49,317 nucleotides of DNA from assembly GCA_029167045.1 (NCBI GenBank), contig JARFPK010000015.1, positions 1 through 49,317 of the forward strand. The letters are read 5' to 3'. The stretch's first letter is position 1, and each line of letters starts with the position of its first letter. The notes under the pieces were generated by a model. It saw only the letters and a list, made by a program, of their open reading frames with translations. It had not been told where the DNA came from and made no database searches. Source of the stretch: Candidatus Methanocrinis natronophilus (GTDB lineage: Archaea > Halobacteriota > Methanosarcinia > Methanotrichales > Methanotrichaceae). Positions 16,415 to 25,553 of this stretch are shown piece by piece. The translations under genes and the position numbers were made by a program.

Positions 16415-17458
16415 ATGCCGGTATTACGTTTGCCGAAGTTCGGACAACCGGTGAAGTATGCATACATCACGGGTCGGGTTCGAGCGATGAAGACGAAGCT
16501 CATACCCCATGAGATGTATCAGAGGATGCTGGGCATGGATATCCCCGAGATCACCCGTTACCTGGAGGAGACTCAGTACAAGGAGGAGATCGACCTGATG
16601 GCCAAGGACCACTCTGGCGCGGAGCTGGTGGAGTACGCCACCTTCGCCAACCTGGCCAAGACCTACAAGAAGCTCTTGAGGGTCTCGATCGATGAGCCCG
16701 AGTTCCTGATTCTCGAGTATCTGAGGAGATGGGATATCTGGAATATCAAGACGATACTCCGAGGCAAGTTCTATGGCGCCAGCGACGAGGAGATCATGAA
16801 GTACCTCGTCCCTGCTGGAGAGCTGGACCTCGAATTCCTCGAGGGTCTTGCCAAGAAGGAGAGGATCGAGGAGGTCGTACAGGCCTTCGATGGGACTGAT
16901 TACTACGAGGCTCTGACTCAGTATGACGGTGAGATGCTCTCTTCGGTGGAGAACGCCCTGGACAAGCTCTACTACTTCAGGATGGAACGAGCTGTGGGCG
17001 GCACCCTCTCCGTCGGAGGAGGTCTCTTGCTGAAATACGTCCGAAAGGAGATAGACGTCAAGAACCTGGTCACGCTCTTCAGGATGAACAAGGCCGGGAT
17101 CGAGGCGGCAGTGATACAGGATAACCTCCTAGCCGGTGGGAAGCTCCACGAGGAGTTCAGCAGGATGGCGGGCCAGTCCTACAACGAGTTTGTCAGGGGG
17201 CTTGAAGGCTATCCCTTCTGGGGCGCCATCTCAGACGTGGTGGCTGAAGGGGGGAGCGTGAGCAGGATAGAGGCGCGTCTGCGGGCATATCTCGTTAGGT
17301 ACGCCTGGGCGCTCTCCAACTATCATCCGCTCTCCATCCTTCCGGTCCTCGGTTATATCGTCAGCAAGGAGACGGAAGTTTCTAACATCAGAAAGATAGT
17401 CCGCGGCAAAGAGGCGGGCCTTTCTGCTGAGCTCATCGAAGAGCAGGTGGTGGCGTAA
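16415..17458 (+). CDS. atpC: A-type ATP synthase subunit C (rotor connector)
   Basis: 347 residues, the funnel-shaped d-subunit homologue that links the central stalk to the K ring. Family features include [17 protein letters not shown] near the N-terminus, [31 protein letters not shown], and repeated [10 protein letters not shown] and [10 protein letters not shown] motifs reflecting its internal threefold repeat. ATG at 16415 was preferred to a TTG at 16403 inside the subunit E stop region. The stop codon shares a base with the next start. Confidence 0.93.
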   Translation: MPVLRLPKFGQPVKYAYITGRVRAMKTKLIPHEMYQRMLGMDIPEITRYLEETQYKEEIDLMAKDHSGAELVEYATFANLAKTYKKLLRVSIDEPEFLILEYLRRWDIWNIKTILRGKFYGASDEEIMKYLVPAGELDLEFLEGLAKKERIEEVVQAFDGTDYYEALTQYDGEMLSSVENALDKLYYFRMERAVGGTLSVGGGLLLKYVRKEIDVKNLVTLFRMNKAGIEAAVIQDNLLAGGKLHEEFSRMAGQSYNEFVRGLEGYPFWGAISDVVAEGGSVSRIEARLRAYLVRYAWALSNYHPLSILPVLGYIVSKETEVSNIRKIVRGKEAGLSAELIEEQVVA

Positions 17459-17757
17459 TGCAGATCGCTGTTATCGGCAGAGGAGATTCCGTTATAGGTT
17501 TCACCTTGGCAGGGATACGGAAGGCTTACGAAACCACTTCAGAGGATGAGCTAATCTCGAAGATAGAAGAGGTCATGGCTGACCCCGACGTAGGCATCGT
17601 CGTTTTGAGCCAGTCGGATTTCAACGCCCTTCCTTCCAGGCTGAGGGGCACCCTGACCGAATCTGTCAAGCCAACGGTGATAGCCATCGGAGCTGAGCAG
17701 AGCGTAGAGATGCGAGAGAAGATTAAAAGGGCAATAGGTGTTGATTTATGGAAGTAG
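17458..17757 (+). CDS. atpF: A-type ATP synthase subunit F
   Basis: A 99-residue Rossmann-like central-stalk subunit. Signature text: IAVIGRGDSVIGFTLAGIRK at the N-terminus, DVGIVVLSQSDFNALP, and the C-terminal helix ending [11 protein letters not shown], which inserts into the A3B3 head. The start overlaps the subunit C stop (TAATG) and the end overlaps subunit A by 10 bases, so translation is tightly coupled. Confidence 0.93.
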   Translation: MQIAVIGRGDSVIGFTLAGIRKAYETTSEDELISKIEEVMADPDVGIVVLSQSDFNALPSRLRGTLTESVKPTVIAIGAEQSVEMREKIKRAIGVDLWK

Positions 17758-19481
17758 GCACGGGCAAAGTTCACAGAGTTGCCGGGCCGGTGGTGCAGGC
17801 TACAGGTCTAAAGTCTCACATGTACGACCTGGTCCTGGTCGGCGAAGAGGGGCTGATGAGCGAGATCATCGGCATCGCCGGGGACAAGCACGTCATCCAG
17901 GTATACGAAGATACCGATGGCGTCAAGCCGGGCGAGCCCGTCAAGGAGACGGGAGCACCGCTGGTAGCACAACTCGGTCCAGGGATTCTTACCTCTATCT
18001 ATGACGGCATCCAGAGACCTCTCCCCCAGCTGGTGGAGGCGTCTGGGAACTTCATAAGCAGAGGTCTTTTCGTTGATGGCATCGATCACAAGAAGAAGTG
18101 GGAGTTCACCGCCGTCGCCAAGAAGGGCGACAAGGTGGAGCCGGGACAGACGATCGGAACCGTTCAGGAGCAGCTCCTAATCAAGCACAAGATAATGATG
18201 CCTCCAGACACGAGGGGCACCATAAAGGAGATCCACTCCGGCAACTTCAACGTAGAAGATACGATCTGCGTCCTGGAGGACGGAACTGAGCTTCCCATGA
18301 TCCAGTACTGGCCGGTTCGGAGAGCCAGACCATCAAGGATTAAGCAGGCACCCACCATCCCCTTGAGGACGGGACAGAGGGTCATCGACGGGTTCTTCTC
18401 CCTCGCCAAGGGCGGAACCGCTGCCATCCCCGGTGGCTTCGGCACCGGCAAGACGGTCATGCAGCAGACCCTCTCCAAGTGGTCGGACGTCGACATAGTC
18501 GTCTACGTCGGCTGCGGTGAGCGGGGCAACGAGATGGCGGACCTGCTTCACGAGTTCCCGGAGCTGGTGGACCCCAGGACCGACAGGCCTCTCATGGAGA
18601 GGTCCATCGTCTACGCCAACACCTCAAACATGCCTGTAGCCGCGAGGGAGGCATCCATCTACACCGGGATCACCACCGCGGAGTACTATCGAGACATGGG
18701 ATACGACGTCATGATGACCGCCGACTCCACCTCTCGGTGGGCAGAGGCGATGAGAGAGCTCTCCAGCCGTCTTGAAGAGATGCCTGGTGAGGAAGGGTAT
18801 CCCGCTTACCTCGGGGCGAGGCTCGCCGACTTCTACGAGAGATCCGGCAGGGTGACGACCCTGGAGGGGACAGAGGGTTCCATCAGCATCGTCGGAGCGG
18901 TCAGTCCCCCTGGAGGAGACTTCACAGAGCCTGTAACTCAGAACACCCTCCGTATCACGAAGGTATTCTGGGCTCTCGACTCAAAGCTGACCCAGAGGCG
19001 TCACTTCCCGTCGATCAACTGGCTGGACAGCTACTCCCTCTACGACCTGGCCCTGGAGCCGTGGTTCGTGGAGAACGTATCTCCCGATTGGAACAAGAAC
19101 AAGAGGCGTGCCATGGAGATCCTCCAGGAGAACGCAGAGCTGGAAGAGATCGTGATGCTCGTCGGGTCCGACGCGCTTCCTGAGGACCAGCAGCTCACGC
19201 TGGAGGTCGCCAGGATGATCATAAACTTCTGGCTGGCTCAGAGCGCCTTCCACCCGGTGGATACCTTCTGTCCCTACAAGAAGCAGTTCGACCTCCTAAA
19301 GGCGATCCTGGAGTACAGGGATCGCGCCTTCGAGGCCTTGGCCCGGGGAGTGCCCACCGATGTGATCCTCGGAACGCCCTCTAAGGATGCCCTGGCCAAG
19401 GTCAGGCTCGTTGAGGACTATGAGCCGGAGCTTGCGAAGGTGACGGCTCAGATGGAGAGCGAGTTCAAGACGATGTCATGA
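17748..19481 (+). CDS. atpA: A-type ATP synthase catalytic subunit A
   Basis: 577-residue catalytic subunit. It has the N-terminal beta barrel, the non-homologous bulge region (about residues 115-190), the nucleotide-binding domain and the C-terminal helical domain. The P-loop reads GGFGTGKT at residues 229-236, whereas the usual archaeal A-subunit motif is GPFGSGKT: the Pro and Ser are replaced by Gly and Thr. Other catalytic parts look normal: [10 protein letters not shown] with the general-base Glu, [13 protein letters not shown], and [16 protein letters not shown]. Start ATG at 17748 overlaps subunit F. It drives ATP synthesis from the ion gradient made by methanogenic electron transport. 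Confidence 0.96.
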   Translation: MEVGTGKVHRVAGPVVQATGLKSHMYDLVLVGEEGLMSEIIGIAGDKHVIQVYEDTDGVKPGEPVKETGAPLVAQLGPGILTSIYDGIQRPLPQLVEASGNFISRGLFVDGIDHKKKWEFTAVAKKGDKVEPGQTIGTVQEQLLIKHKIMMPPDTRGTIKEIHSGNFNVEDTICVLEDGTELPMIQYWPVRRARPSRIKQAPTIPLRTGQRVIDGFFSLAKGGTAAIPGGFGTGKTVMQQTLSKWSDVDIVVYVGCGERGNEMADLLHEFPELVDPRTDRPLMERSIVYANTSNMPVAAREASIYTGITTAEYYRDMGYDVMMTADSTSRWAEAMRELSSRLEEMPGEEGYPAYLGARLADFYERSGRVTTLEGTEGSISIVGAVSPPGGDFTEPVTQNTLRITKVFWALDSKLTQRRHFPSINWLDSYSLYDLALEPWFVENVSPDWNKNKRRAMEILQENAELEEIVMLVGSDALPEDQQLTLEVARMIINFWLAQSAFHPVDTFCPYKKQFDLLKAILEYRDRAFEALARGVPTDVILGTPSKDALAKVRLVEDYEPELAKVTAQMESEFKTMS

Positions 19482-19492
19482 GGGTGGTTTCA

Positions 19493-20875
19493 ATGACCAA
19501 GGAGTACAAAACGATTAACGAGATCAAGGGCCCTCTCCTCTTCGTCGAGAAGACCGAGCCCGTAGGCTACAACGAGCTTGTGGAGATCCGGACCGAGAAG
19601 GGAGAGGTGAAGAGAGGCCAGGTTCTGGACACCTCCAACGAAGTCGTCGTCGTCCAGGTGTTCGAGGGAACGGGCGGCCTGGGCAAGGACACCTCCGTGA
19701 AGTTCACCGGGGACGTCATCAGGATGCCCCTCGCTCCCGACATCATCGGGAGAGTCCTTTCAGGGTCAGGACAGCCCAGGGACGGCGGCCCGCCGATCGT
19801 CCCCGATGTAGAGAAGGAGATCGCAGGCGCGGCCATAAACCCCGCCGCAAGGGAGAAGCCGAGGGCTTTCATCCAGACCGGCATCTCCACCATCGACGGG
19901 ACCAACACCTTAGTCCGGGGCCAGAAGCTCCCCATCTTCTCCGGAGCAGGACTTCCCCACAACGATGTGGCTCTCCAGATCGCCCGTCAGTCCAAGGCCC
20001 TCGGAGAGGCCGAGTCCTTCGCCGTGGTCTTCTGCGCCATGGGCATCACCAACGAAGAAGCTCAGAACTTCATGGCCGACTTCGAGAGGACCGGAGCCCT
20101 GGAGAGGGCCGTCATCTTCCTGAACCTGGCCGACGACCCCGCTGTAGAGAGACTGCTGACGCCCAGGCTCGGGCTCACCACCGCCGAGTACCTCGCCTTC
20201 GACTTGGATATGCACGTTCTGGTCATCTACACCGACATGACCAACTACTGCGAGGCGATGAGACAGATGGGGGCTGCCCGTGAAGAGGTGCCTGGAAGGA
20301 GAGGCTACCCCGGCTACATGTACACCGACCTCGCCATCCAGTATGAGAGGGCCGGGATCATCACCGGGAAGAAGGGGTCCATCACCCAGTTCCCCATCCT
20401 CACCATGCCCGGCGACGACATCACCCACCCCATACCCGACCTCAGCGGCTACATCACCGAAGGTCAGCTCATCATATCTCGTGAGCTTCACCGAAAGGGG
20501 ATCTACCCGCCCATCGACATCAGGCCATCCCTCAGCAGGCTGATGAACTCCGGGATCGGCGCTGGCCACACCCGAGAGGACCACAGGGCGGTCTCAGACC
20601 AGCTCTACGCCTACTACGCAGAGGGCTGTGATCTGCGAGGGCTCGTCGCCATCGTCGGTAAGGAAGCTCTCTCCGAGAGAGATAGGCTCGTCCTGGAGTT
20701 CGCCGATGCCTTCGAGCGGAAGTTCGTCAACCAGGGCAGAGACGAGGACCGTTCTATCTTCGATACCCTCGATATCGGATGGAACCTCTTGCAGGCCCTT
20801 CCCGAGACGATGCTGACGAGGATCGACGACCACCTCATCAAGAAGTACCACCCCAGGTACAGGAAGAAAGAGTGA
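19493..20875 (+). CDS. atpB: A-type ATP synthase regulatory subunit B
   Basis: 460 residues, the non-catalytic nucleotide-binding subunit of the A3B3 head. The start [20 protein letters not shown] matches methanogen relatives, so ATG at 19493 is preferred to the ATG at 19478 that overlaps the subunit A stop. Family motifs: [20 protein letters not shown] in place of a true P-loop, [38 protein letters not shown] and [19 protein letters not shown]. Length is as usual. Confidence 0.96.
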   Translation: MTKEYKTINEIKGPLLFVEKTEPVGYNELVEIRTEKGEVKRGQVLDTSNEVVVVQVFEGTGGLGKDTSVKFTGDVIRMPLAPDIIGRVLSGSGQPRDGGPPIVPDVEKEIAGAAINPAAREKPRAFIQTGISTIDGTNTLVRGQKLPIFSGAGLPHNDVALQIARQSKALGEAESFAVVFCAMGITNEEAQNFMADFERTGALERAVIFLNLADDPAVERLLTPRLGLTTAEYLAFDLDMHVLVIYTDMTNYCEAMRQMGAAREEVPGRRGYPGYMYTDLAIQYERAGIITGKKGSITQFPILTMPGDDITHPIPDLSGYITEGQLIISRELHRKGIYPPIDIRPSLSRLMNSGIGAGHTREDHRAVSDQLYAYYAEGCDLRGLVAIVGKEALSERDRLVLEFADAFERKFVNQGRDEDRSIFDTLDIGWNLLQALPETMLTRIDDHLIKKYHPRYRKKE

Positions 20876-20879
20876 GATC

Positions 20880-21569
20880 ATGGCCGTAATCAGAGGGACG
20901 AAGCCGACCAGGGCGGTTCTGATCGCCCTCAAGAGGAGGATCAAGGTCGCTCAGATGGGTCACAATCTTCTGAAGATGAAGCGTGACGGTCTGATGATCG
21001 AATTCTTTGAGGTCCTCACCCAGGCGAGAACGATCAGGCAGGAGCTTGTGGAGGACTTCGTAAGAGCTGAGCAGAGCCTCAACATGGCCAAGGCCACCGA
21101 GGGTGCGCTGGCGATCAGGAGCGTCGCCTTCGCCCTCCAGAAGGAGCCGGCTATAGAGCTGGAAAGCAGGAACATCATGGGCGTCGTTGTGCCGAAGATT
21201 ACGGCGGATTCTGTTCAAAAGCAGATGTTTGAGCGCGGATACGGCATAATTGGCACCAGCGCTGCCATCGACGATGCGGCTGACGCCTACGAGAGCCTCG
21301 TAGACAAGATAGTCACCGCTGCAGAGGTGGAGACGGCGCTGATAAAGCTGGTGGAGGACATAGAGGCCACCAAGAGACGGGTCAACGCCTTGGAGTTCAA
21401 GGTCATCCCCGACATCCACGATACCGTCCGGTTCATCGGCTTCGCTCTGGAAGAGATGGAGAGGGACAACCTGGTCAAGCTAAAGATGCTGAAGGGGAAG
21501 GCTCAGAGGGCGGCTAAGGCCGCAGAGGCCGCTAAGCTGGCGGAAGCGGCGAAATCCAAGGCTGCATAA
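20880..21569 (+). CDS. atpD: A-type ATP synthase subunit D (central rotor shaft)
   Basis: 229 residues, the antiparallel coiled-coil rotor shaft. The start VIRGTKPTRAVLIALKRRIK is typical, as is the return helix with VNALEFKVIPDIHDTVRFI and EEMERDNLVKLKMLKGK. The tail is Ala/Lys rich (RAAKAAEAAKLAEAAKSK), a low-complexity extension likely outside the head. The ATG follows the subunit B stop by a single base, within the TGAGATC SD-like stretch. Confidence 0.94.
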   Translation: MAVIRGTKPTRAVLIALKRRIKVAQMGHNLLKMKRDGLMIEFFEVLTQARTIRQELVEDFVRAEQSLNMAKATEGALAIRSVAFALQKEPAIELESRNIMGVVVPKITADSVQKQMFERGYGIIGTSAAIDDAADAYESLVDKIVTAAEVETALIKLVEDIEATKRRVNALEFKVIPDIHDTVRFIGFALEEMERDNLVKLKMLKGKAQRAAKAAEAAKLAEAAKSKAA

Positions 21570-21591
21570 GCATCTTATGCGGCGTCATCAT

Positions 21592-21768
21592 ATGCCCAAC
21601 CTGCTGGAACGGAAGGCGAAAGATTGGTTTGGAACCCCCGAGAAGAAGGCGCGAATGCTACAGTGGCTCGTGTACATCTCAAACATGTACATAATCCTCG
21701 GGGTGTTCGTCCTCATTTACGTTCTGTACGGCGATCATCTGGTTGCCCTCTGGAACTCGTTGAGGTAA
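21592..21768 (+). CDS. ahaG: Small membrane protein AhaG of the ATP synthase operon
   Basis: A 58-residue protein with a charged N-terminus (LLERKAKDWFGTPEKKARML) and one or two hydrophobic segments (LVYISNMYIILGVFVLIYVLY). The last gene of the Methanosarcina aha operon is a protein of this size and shape; its role in the enzyme is unknown. ATG at 21592 was chosen because the five-residue extension from 21577 (MRRHH) has no better SD. It lies 22 bases after subunit D. Confidence 0.75.
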   Translation: MPNLLERKAKDWFGTPEKKARMLQWLVYISNMYIILGVFVLIYVLYGDHLVALWNSLR

Positions 21769-21775
21769 CGATAAA

Positions 21776-21829
21776 GGGGAACGGTTCCCAGAAGCGCAGG
21801 ATCCTGCTTCCCCTCAAAACCCATTTTTT
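21776..21829 (+). terminator. Terminator of the ATP synthase operon
   Basis: Just after the ahaG stop, GGGGAA at 21777 pairs with TTCCCC at 21808, enclosing the palindrome GCAGGATCCTGC, and a run of six T follows at 21824-21829. The gene beyond is convergent, so this is the natural end of the operon. Archaea often need only the T run; the stem is supporting evidence. Confidence 0.6.
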
Positions 21830-21860
21830 ATACAAAAGATATAGGCGGTCTATCTAGTAT

Positions 21861-23000
21861 CTAGTCCGTCCCGACCTTCGATGAAGCTTCTACATCTTTG
21901 AGCTGGGCTATCCTGTAGCCACAGATCACCTGCCTTCTGCCCGCAATCATCTCGTCGATCTCCGGGTCGCCGGTATCCACGAGGAGACGGGGCGTCTCCT
22001 TCAGTTTATGGGGTGTGGCGACGATTATCAGGTTCTCAGGGTTGGCCCTTCGGATGACCTCGGGGCTTATCTGCTGGCTCCCCCTCCCGAGGACGAACCC
22101 CTGGGCTCCTATGGGGCTTACGATTATCTTAGCAGCTCCCGCCTCGTCGATGGTCCGGAGGAGGTCCTTCTCCGAGGCGTCCGAGCAGATAATTCTGCCG
22201 CTTTTTAGGACGTCAACCCCCAGGAGGGTCTTCTCCGCCCCCAGGAGCTCGGCGATCTTGGCGGTGGTGGTACCCGCCCCCAGTATGTAGGCGGAGCCGT
22301 CCCGCATGAACTCCGAGGCGAAGACGGCTATCTCTTCTTTGAAGACCTCTTCGTCCCGGCTCGAATAGATCTGCTTTCTCTCCTGGACGAGGACAGGTCT
22401 GTAGGGCGTGACGGCTATCCCGTAGATCTTCGTCTCGAGGGTCCCGGATCTGTACAGCTCCTGGTCGACGTCTACGATCTCCGTCTCCCGGAAGTGGAGG
22501 TCTCCTTCCAGATATCCCCGGACTAGCTCCCCCGCGGCTTGGGGGCTGATGGCGAAGACCCCGGAATGCATCTTGACCCCGGCGGGGATGCCGATGATGG
22601 GAACCTGCGATCCCGCCACCTCTGAGACGTCCCGGGCGGTCCCGTCACCTCCGCAGAAGACGATCAGGTCGGCGCCCTCCTCGATGAAGGAGCTCGAGGC
22701 CTTCCGGGTATCTTCCGCCGTCGACTGGTCCAGCGATTTATATACGACCTTATATCGCAGGCCTGACTTCCGGAGGGCCCACTCCCCCATATCCCCGCCA
22801 GCTGTCAGGAAGAGGGCGTCGACCCCAGAGAGATCCTCGAGGGCGATCTCGGCGCGGCGGGGGGATACGGGGACTGCTCCTCGGGCCACCGCCTCCTCGG
22901 CGAGGCCGTCAGTACCCTTGAGGCCGACGGCTCCGCCCATGCCGGCGATGGGGTTTACAAGGAACCCCACCTTCTTCAGACCGCTCATCCCCCCCATCAT
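21861..23000 (-). CDS. ATP-NAD kinase-like protein (COG3199)
   Basis: A 379-residue protein of the archaeal/bacterial COG3199 branch of the NAD kinase superfamily. The N-terminus KVGFLVNPIAGMGGAVGLKG and the motif IVFCGGDGTARDV (the GGDGT diacylglycerol/NAD-kinase signature) are clear, followed by GIPAGVKMHSGVFAISP. The C-terminal part (SPIGAQGFVLGRGSQQISP) is also typical. The substrate is uncertain; relatives are annotated as predicted polyphosphate/ATP-NAD kinases. It starts three bases after the TrpB2 stop, so the two are likely one transcript. No strong SD is visible at the ATG; a second ATG lies 12 bases later. Confidence 0.85.
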   Translation of the reverse strand: MMGGMSGLKKVGFLVNPIAGMGGAVGLKGTDGLAEEAVARGAVPVSPRRAEIALEDLSGVDALFLTAGGDMGEWALRKSGLRYKVVYKSLDQSTAEDTRKASSSFIEEGADLIVFCGGDGTARDVSEVAGSQVPIIGIPAGVKMHSGVFAISPQAAGELVRGYLEGDLHFRETEIVDVDQELYRSGTLETKIYGIAVTPYRPVLVQERKQIYSSRDEEVFKEEIAVFASEFMRDGSAYILGAGTTTAKIAELLGAEKTLLGVDVLKSGRIICSDASEKDLLRTIDEAGAAKIIVSPIGAQGFVLGRGSQQISPEVIRRANPENLIIVATPHKLKETPRLLVDTGDPEIDEMIAGRRQVICGYRIAQLKDVEASSKVGTD

Positions 23001-23003
23001 AGG

Positions 23004-24356
23004 TCAGAATTTGGGCACATTTGCCAGAGACTGCTTCACCAGCTCTTCGGGGTACTCGTAGTCGACCAGATTTCCTGCGAAGTAGGCGTCGTAGGAGGAT
23101 AGGTCGAAGTGGCCGTGGCCGCTGAGGGAGATGACGATCGTCTTCTCCTCGCCGGTCTTCTTGCAGGCGATGGCGTCGTCTATGGCGGGCTTGAGGGCGT
23201 GGGACGCCTCGGGGGCCGGGAGGATCCCCTCCGTCCTGGCGAAGGTGACGGCGGCCTTGAAGACCTCGTTCTGGTGGAAGGACTGGGCCTCAATCACCCG
23301 GTCGTGGACGAGGTTACAGAGGAGGGGGGCGTCGCCATGATACCGGAGCCCTCCGGCGTGGATCGAGGGTGGTATGAAGTCGTGGCCCAGGGTGTACATC
23401 TTGAGGAGGGGGGTGAGCCTGGCGGTGTCGCCGAAGTCGTAGGTGAATAGCCCCTTCGTCAGGGTCGGGCAGGCGGAGGGCTCGCAGGCGACCATCCTGA
23501 TCTCCTTCTTCTCCTTCAGCTTCTCGGGTACGTAGGGGAAGACCATCCCGGGGAAGTTGGAGCCTCCGCCGACGCATCCGTATATGACGTCGGGGTAGTC
23601 CTCGACCATGGCCATCTGCTTTTGCAGCTCCAGCCCCTCTACGGTCTGGTGGAGGAGGACGTGGTTTAAGACGGAGCCGAGGGCGTAGTTTGTGTTCTCG
23701 TGGGTCGCGGCGTCCTCGACAGCCTCGGAGATGGCGATCCCCAGGCTTCCGCCGGTGTGGGGGTGATCTTTTAAGATCATCCTACCGGCGTTCGTCAGCT
23801 CGCTGGGGCTGGCGACGCACTCGGCTCCCCAGACCTGCATGATGGACTTACGGTAGGGCTTCTGGTCGAAGGACGCCCGGACCATGTAGACCCGGCACTG
23901 GATATCGAATAGGCACGTCGCCATGGAGAGGGCCGACCCCCACTGGCCGGCGCCGGTCTCGGTGGCGATCCTCTCGACCCCCTCCTTCATGTTGTAGTAG
24001 GCCTGGGGGACGGCGGTATTCGGTTTGTGGCTCCCTGCGGGGCTGACCCCCTCGTACTTGTAGTATATGCGGGCCGGGGTCTTGAGGTGCTCCTCGAGCC
24101 TGTGGGCCCGGAAGAGGGGGGTCGGCCTCCAGAGCCGCAGGATCTCCCGGACCTCGTCGGGGATATCGATCCACCGCTCCGTGGACATCTCCTGCCTTAT
24201 AAGCCCCTTAGGGAAGATCATCTCCAGGTCTTCGGGCTTGAGGGGCTCTCCCGTCTGGGGGTGGAGGGGCGGGTCCAGGGGGGTCAAGAGGTCGGCCGCG
24301 ACGTTGTACCACCGTTTCGGCATCTCTTCTTCATCCAGCAGAATTTTAGTTTTCAA
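23004..24356 (-). CDS. trpB2: Tryptophan synthase beta-like protein TrpB2
   Basis: PLP enzyme of the TrpB2 class, which makes tryptophan from indole and serine and usually acts without the standard TrpA partner. The PLP lysine is in [14 protein letters not shown], the substrate loop in [14 protein letters not shown], and the Gly-rich phosphate site in [12 protein letters not shown] at 24356 is the preferred start: GGAGGA lies eight bases before it and the next residues ([15 protein letters not shown]) match the family N-terminus. An upstream ATG at 24404 would overlap the operator-like palindrome. Length 450 is normal. No other trp gene is nearby, which is common for trpB2. Confidence 0.93.
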   Translation of the reverse strand: MKTKILLDEEEMPKRWYNVAADLLTPLDPPLHPQTGEPLKPEDLEMIFPKGLIRQEMSTERWIDIPDEVREILRLWRPTPLFRAHRLEEHLKTPARIYYKYEGVSPAGSHKPNTAVPQAYYNMKEGVERIATETGAGQWGSALSMATCLFDIQCRVYMVRASFDQKPYRKSIMQVWGAECVASPSELTNAGRMILKDHPHTGGSLGIAISEAVEDAATHENTNYALGSVLNHVLLHQTVEGLELQKQMAMVEDYPDVIYGCVGGGSNFPGMVFPYVPEKLKEKKEIRMVACEPSACPTLTKGLFTYDFGDTARLTPLLKMYTLGHDFIPPSIHAGGLRYHGDAPLLCNLVHDRVIEAQSFHQNEVFKAAVTFARTEGILPAPEASHALKPAIDDAIACKKTGEEKTIVISLSGHGHFDLSSYDAYFAGNLVDYEYPEELVKQSLANVPKF

Positions 24357-24383
24357 AGTTATATCCTCCAGAAACGATGAGTT

Positions 24384-24407
24384 TTGATGTACTCTAATGT
24401 GCATCAA
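24384..24407 (-). promoter_or_regulatory. Palindromic operator candidate of trpB2
   Basis: TTGATGTAC and GTGCATCAA form 9-bp inverted arms with one mismatched pair and a 6-bp spacer. The site lies between a TATA element (TTAAATAA on the minus strand, 24424-24431) and the SD at 24364-24369, covering the expected transcription start. This is a standard place for an archaeal repressor. The arm contains TGTAC, close to the TGTACA box known for the methanogen regulator TrpY; the link to TrpY is inference. Confidence 0.5.
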
Positions 24408-24464
24408 GGCAATGATGGCGGCGTTATTTAAGGGTTTTGGGGTCTCCCGGAACTGTACCTAAAC

Positions 24465-24680
24465 CCCTCTTAAAACTGAATATCTCGCCATCGCCTGAGT
24501 CGGCGGATCTTATCCCTTGTAGTTGATTTTCGTCCGGTTATGTTTTTGACTCCGAGCCAGCCCTGCCTCACCTCCGGGGCTGCTCTTCAACATTACAAAG
24601 AATCCCTTCCATCGGGCGTCGGATATGCAGTCGCTGCATATCTCCCGCTGCTTGAGGGTTGAGGGTCCCCTAGGATCGAT
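24465..24680 (-). ncRNA. Candidate structured RNA downstream of solitary hicB, copy A
   Basis: This 216-nt segment follows the hicB stop directly and is conserved in copy B. A hairpin at 24620-24647 has the stem GATATGCAG/CTGCATATC, a 3-nt loop, a conserved 3-nt bulge and two further pairs. Compared with copy B, one A-T/T-A stem pair and one G-C pair both change with compensation. A second helix (CGCC-N6-GGCG near 24490-24503) goes from C-G in A to U-G in B, still paired on the minus strand. The segment also reads through in frame from hicB for 64 codons after TAG, but codon changes between copies are mostly non-silent. An RNA or 3'-UTR role is inferred. Confidence 0.45.
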
Positions 24681-24842
24681 CTATTTCTCTGCCTCAAGGC
24701 GGAGCTCTATAGCCTCTTTCGCCCTTTCGATGAGATCGTCCAGGCTCCTAGCCTGGGTATGGCATCCGGGGAGGGATGGGACGGTGGCGACGTAGTATCC
24801 GTCTTCGTCTTTCTCGACGAGGACGTTGAACTTTGGCTTCAT
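24681..24842 (-). CDS. Solitary HicB-like antitoxin, copy A
   Basis: A 53-residue HicB domain: FNVLVEKDEDGYYVATVPSL then PGCHTQARSLDDLIERAKEA, the degraded RNase H-like fold of HicB. No DNA-binding domain and no adjacent hicA in this copy. ATG at 24842 is preferred over the longer reading from 24923, because a TATA element (TATATAAAA on the minus strand, about 24862-24872) lies about 25 bases upstream, so the mRNA would be almost leaderless. The protein differs from copy B at three residues. It could act on an unlinked HicA or be an orphan; function unproven. Confidence 0.8.
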   Translation of the reverse strand: MKPKFNVLVEKDEDGYYVATVPSLPGCHTQARSLDDLIERAKEAIELRLEAEK

Positions 24843-24938
24843 CTCTCGACTATTTTGCGTCGAGATTTTATATACTTGGTCATATGACGAAGCCGGGGTT
24901 TTTCGCCATCTGTGCAGGCTCATTTCGTGGCTGAGGAT

Positions 24939-24990
24939 GCCGCCCGCGGGTCGAGGGCGCCCGGGGAGAGATCGGCCGGGAGGTGGGCGG
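24939..24990. repeat. GC-rich ~50-bp repeat, first of three
   Basis: A unit containing gcgggtcgagggcgcccg followed by a second conserved part (atcgrccgg/gagg) occurs here, at 25627-25680 and at 27023-27075. Each copy lies about 100 to 110 bases upstream of a hicB start on the minus strand. Read on that strand all three could encode Pro-Pro-Pro-Gly-Arg-Ser and GRPRPAG, but no open gene uses it. Confidence 0.7.
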
Positions 24991-25065
24991 CGTGGTTTTC
25001 GGGGACGGTGGGATGATGCGCCCGAACGGCGCGGCGGTGTCGTTGAAAATGATGAATTCTGACTT

Positions 25066-25296
25066 TTATCTCATCAGATCCCTGAATTCGTCCGCGGTCA
25101 AGTCCGCGTCTTTGAGGATGCTTTTCAGGATTTTTGGGTGGAGGATCTTTCCTGAGTGGTACGGGATGGTTATCCTCGTCCCCTCTTCATTCTTGAAGAT
25201 CTTATGGCTCCCGCTCTGCCTTGCCAGGAAGAACCCTGCCCTCTCCAGGGCTCTGATGACCTCATCGGCGGTGACTCGTGGAAGCTTATCCGTCAT
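25066..25296 (-). CDS. hicA: HicA mRNA interferase toxin
   Basis: 76 residues with the dsRBD-like HicA fold: PRVTADEVIRALERAGFFLA, then the catalytic His in RQSGSHKIFKN and TIPYHSGKILHPKILKSIL. It starts at an ATGA overlap with the upstream hicB, the usual coupling when hicB precedes hicA. HicA cleaves mRNA and arrests growth when HicB is lost (family knowledge). The gene looks intact, and the divergent sequence beyond its stop belongs to the copy A repeat region. Confidence 0.9.
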   Translation of the reverse strand: MTDKLPRVTADEVIRALERAGFFLARQSGSHKIFKNEEGTRITIPYHSGKILHPKILKSILKDADLTADEFRDLMR

Positions 25297-25517
25297 ACGG
25301 CCACTTCAAGAGAGGTCAGGCTGACGAACTCGACCTCTGGAAGCTCTTCACCGGCCTCCAGGATATCCTTCACGTGGAGTGAGATCGCGTCCTCCACGTT
25401 CTCGAGGGCCTCTTCATAAGTATCTCCCTGAGTGTAGCAGCCCTGAAGCTCGGGACAGAAGGCGAAGTACCCGTCCTTGTCCTTCTCGATCACTACGGAA
25501 AAGCGATAATTCTTCAT
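25293..25517 (-). CDS. hicB: HicB antitoxin (paired with HicA)
   Basis: 74 residues: YRFSVVIEKDKDGYFAFCPE, LQGCYTQGDTYEEALENVED and a C-terminal tail (EELPEVEFVSLTSLEVAV). ATG at 25517 follows GGTGG; longer upstream readings contain the GC-rich repeat and are rejected. It overlaps hicA by four bases. A palindrome at 25538-25553 just upstream could be its own operator. It neutralises the HicA encoded next to it. Confidence 0.88.
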   Translation of the reverse strand: MKNYRFSVVIEKDKDGYFAFCPELQGCYTQGDTYEEALENVEDAISLHVKDILEAGEELPEVEFVSLTSLEVAV

Positions 25518-25537
25518 GCATCCACCATTTTTGCTGC

Positions 25538-25553
25538 TCAGATTCTGATCTGA
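25538..25553 (-). promoter_or_regulatory. Operator-like palindrome of the hicBA pair
   Basis: TCAGAT-TCTG-ATCTGA has perfect 6-bp arms and lies 20 bases before the hicB start, next to a CTTAAGG TATA-like element at about 25556-25562. Position suits autorepression by the HicA-HicB complex, which is known for the family. Confidence 0.4.

Larger units (their letters stand above)
24465..25021. repeat. ~557-bp direct repeat, copy A
   Basis: This block is repeated in the same orientation at 26547-27108. From 24465 to beyond the hicB start the copies align without gaps (offset 2082); small gaps occur only in the distal GC-rich part. It contains a hairpin-bearing non-coding segment, a solitary hicB with its TATA element, and a GC-rich ~50-bp repeat. 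The two copies bracket a hicBA pair and a vapBC pair. Confidence 0.92.
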
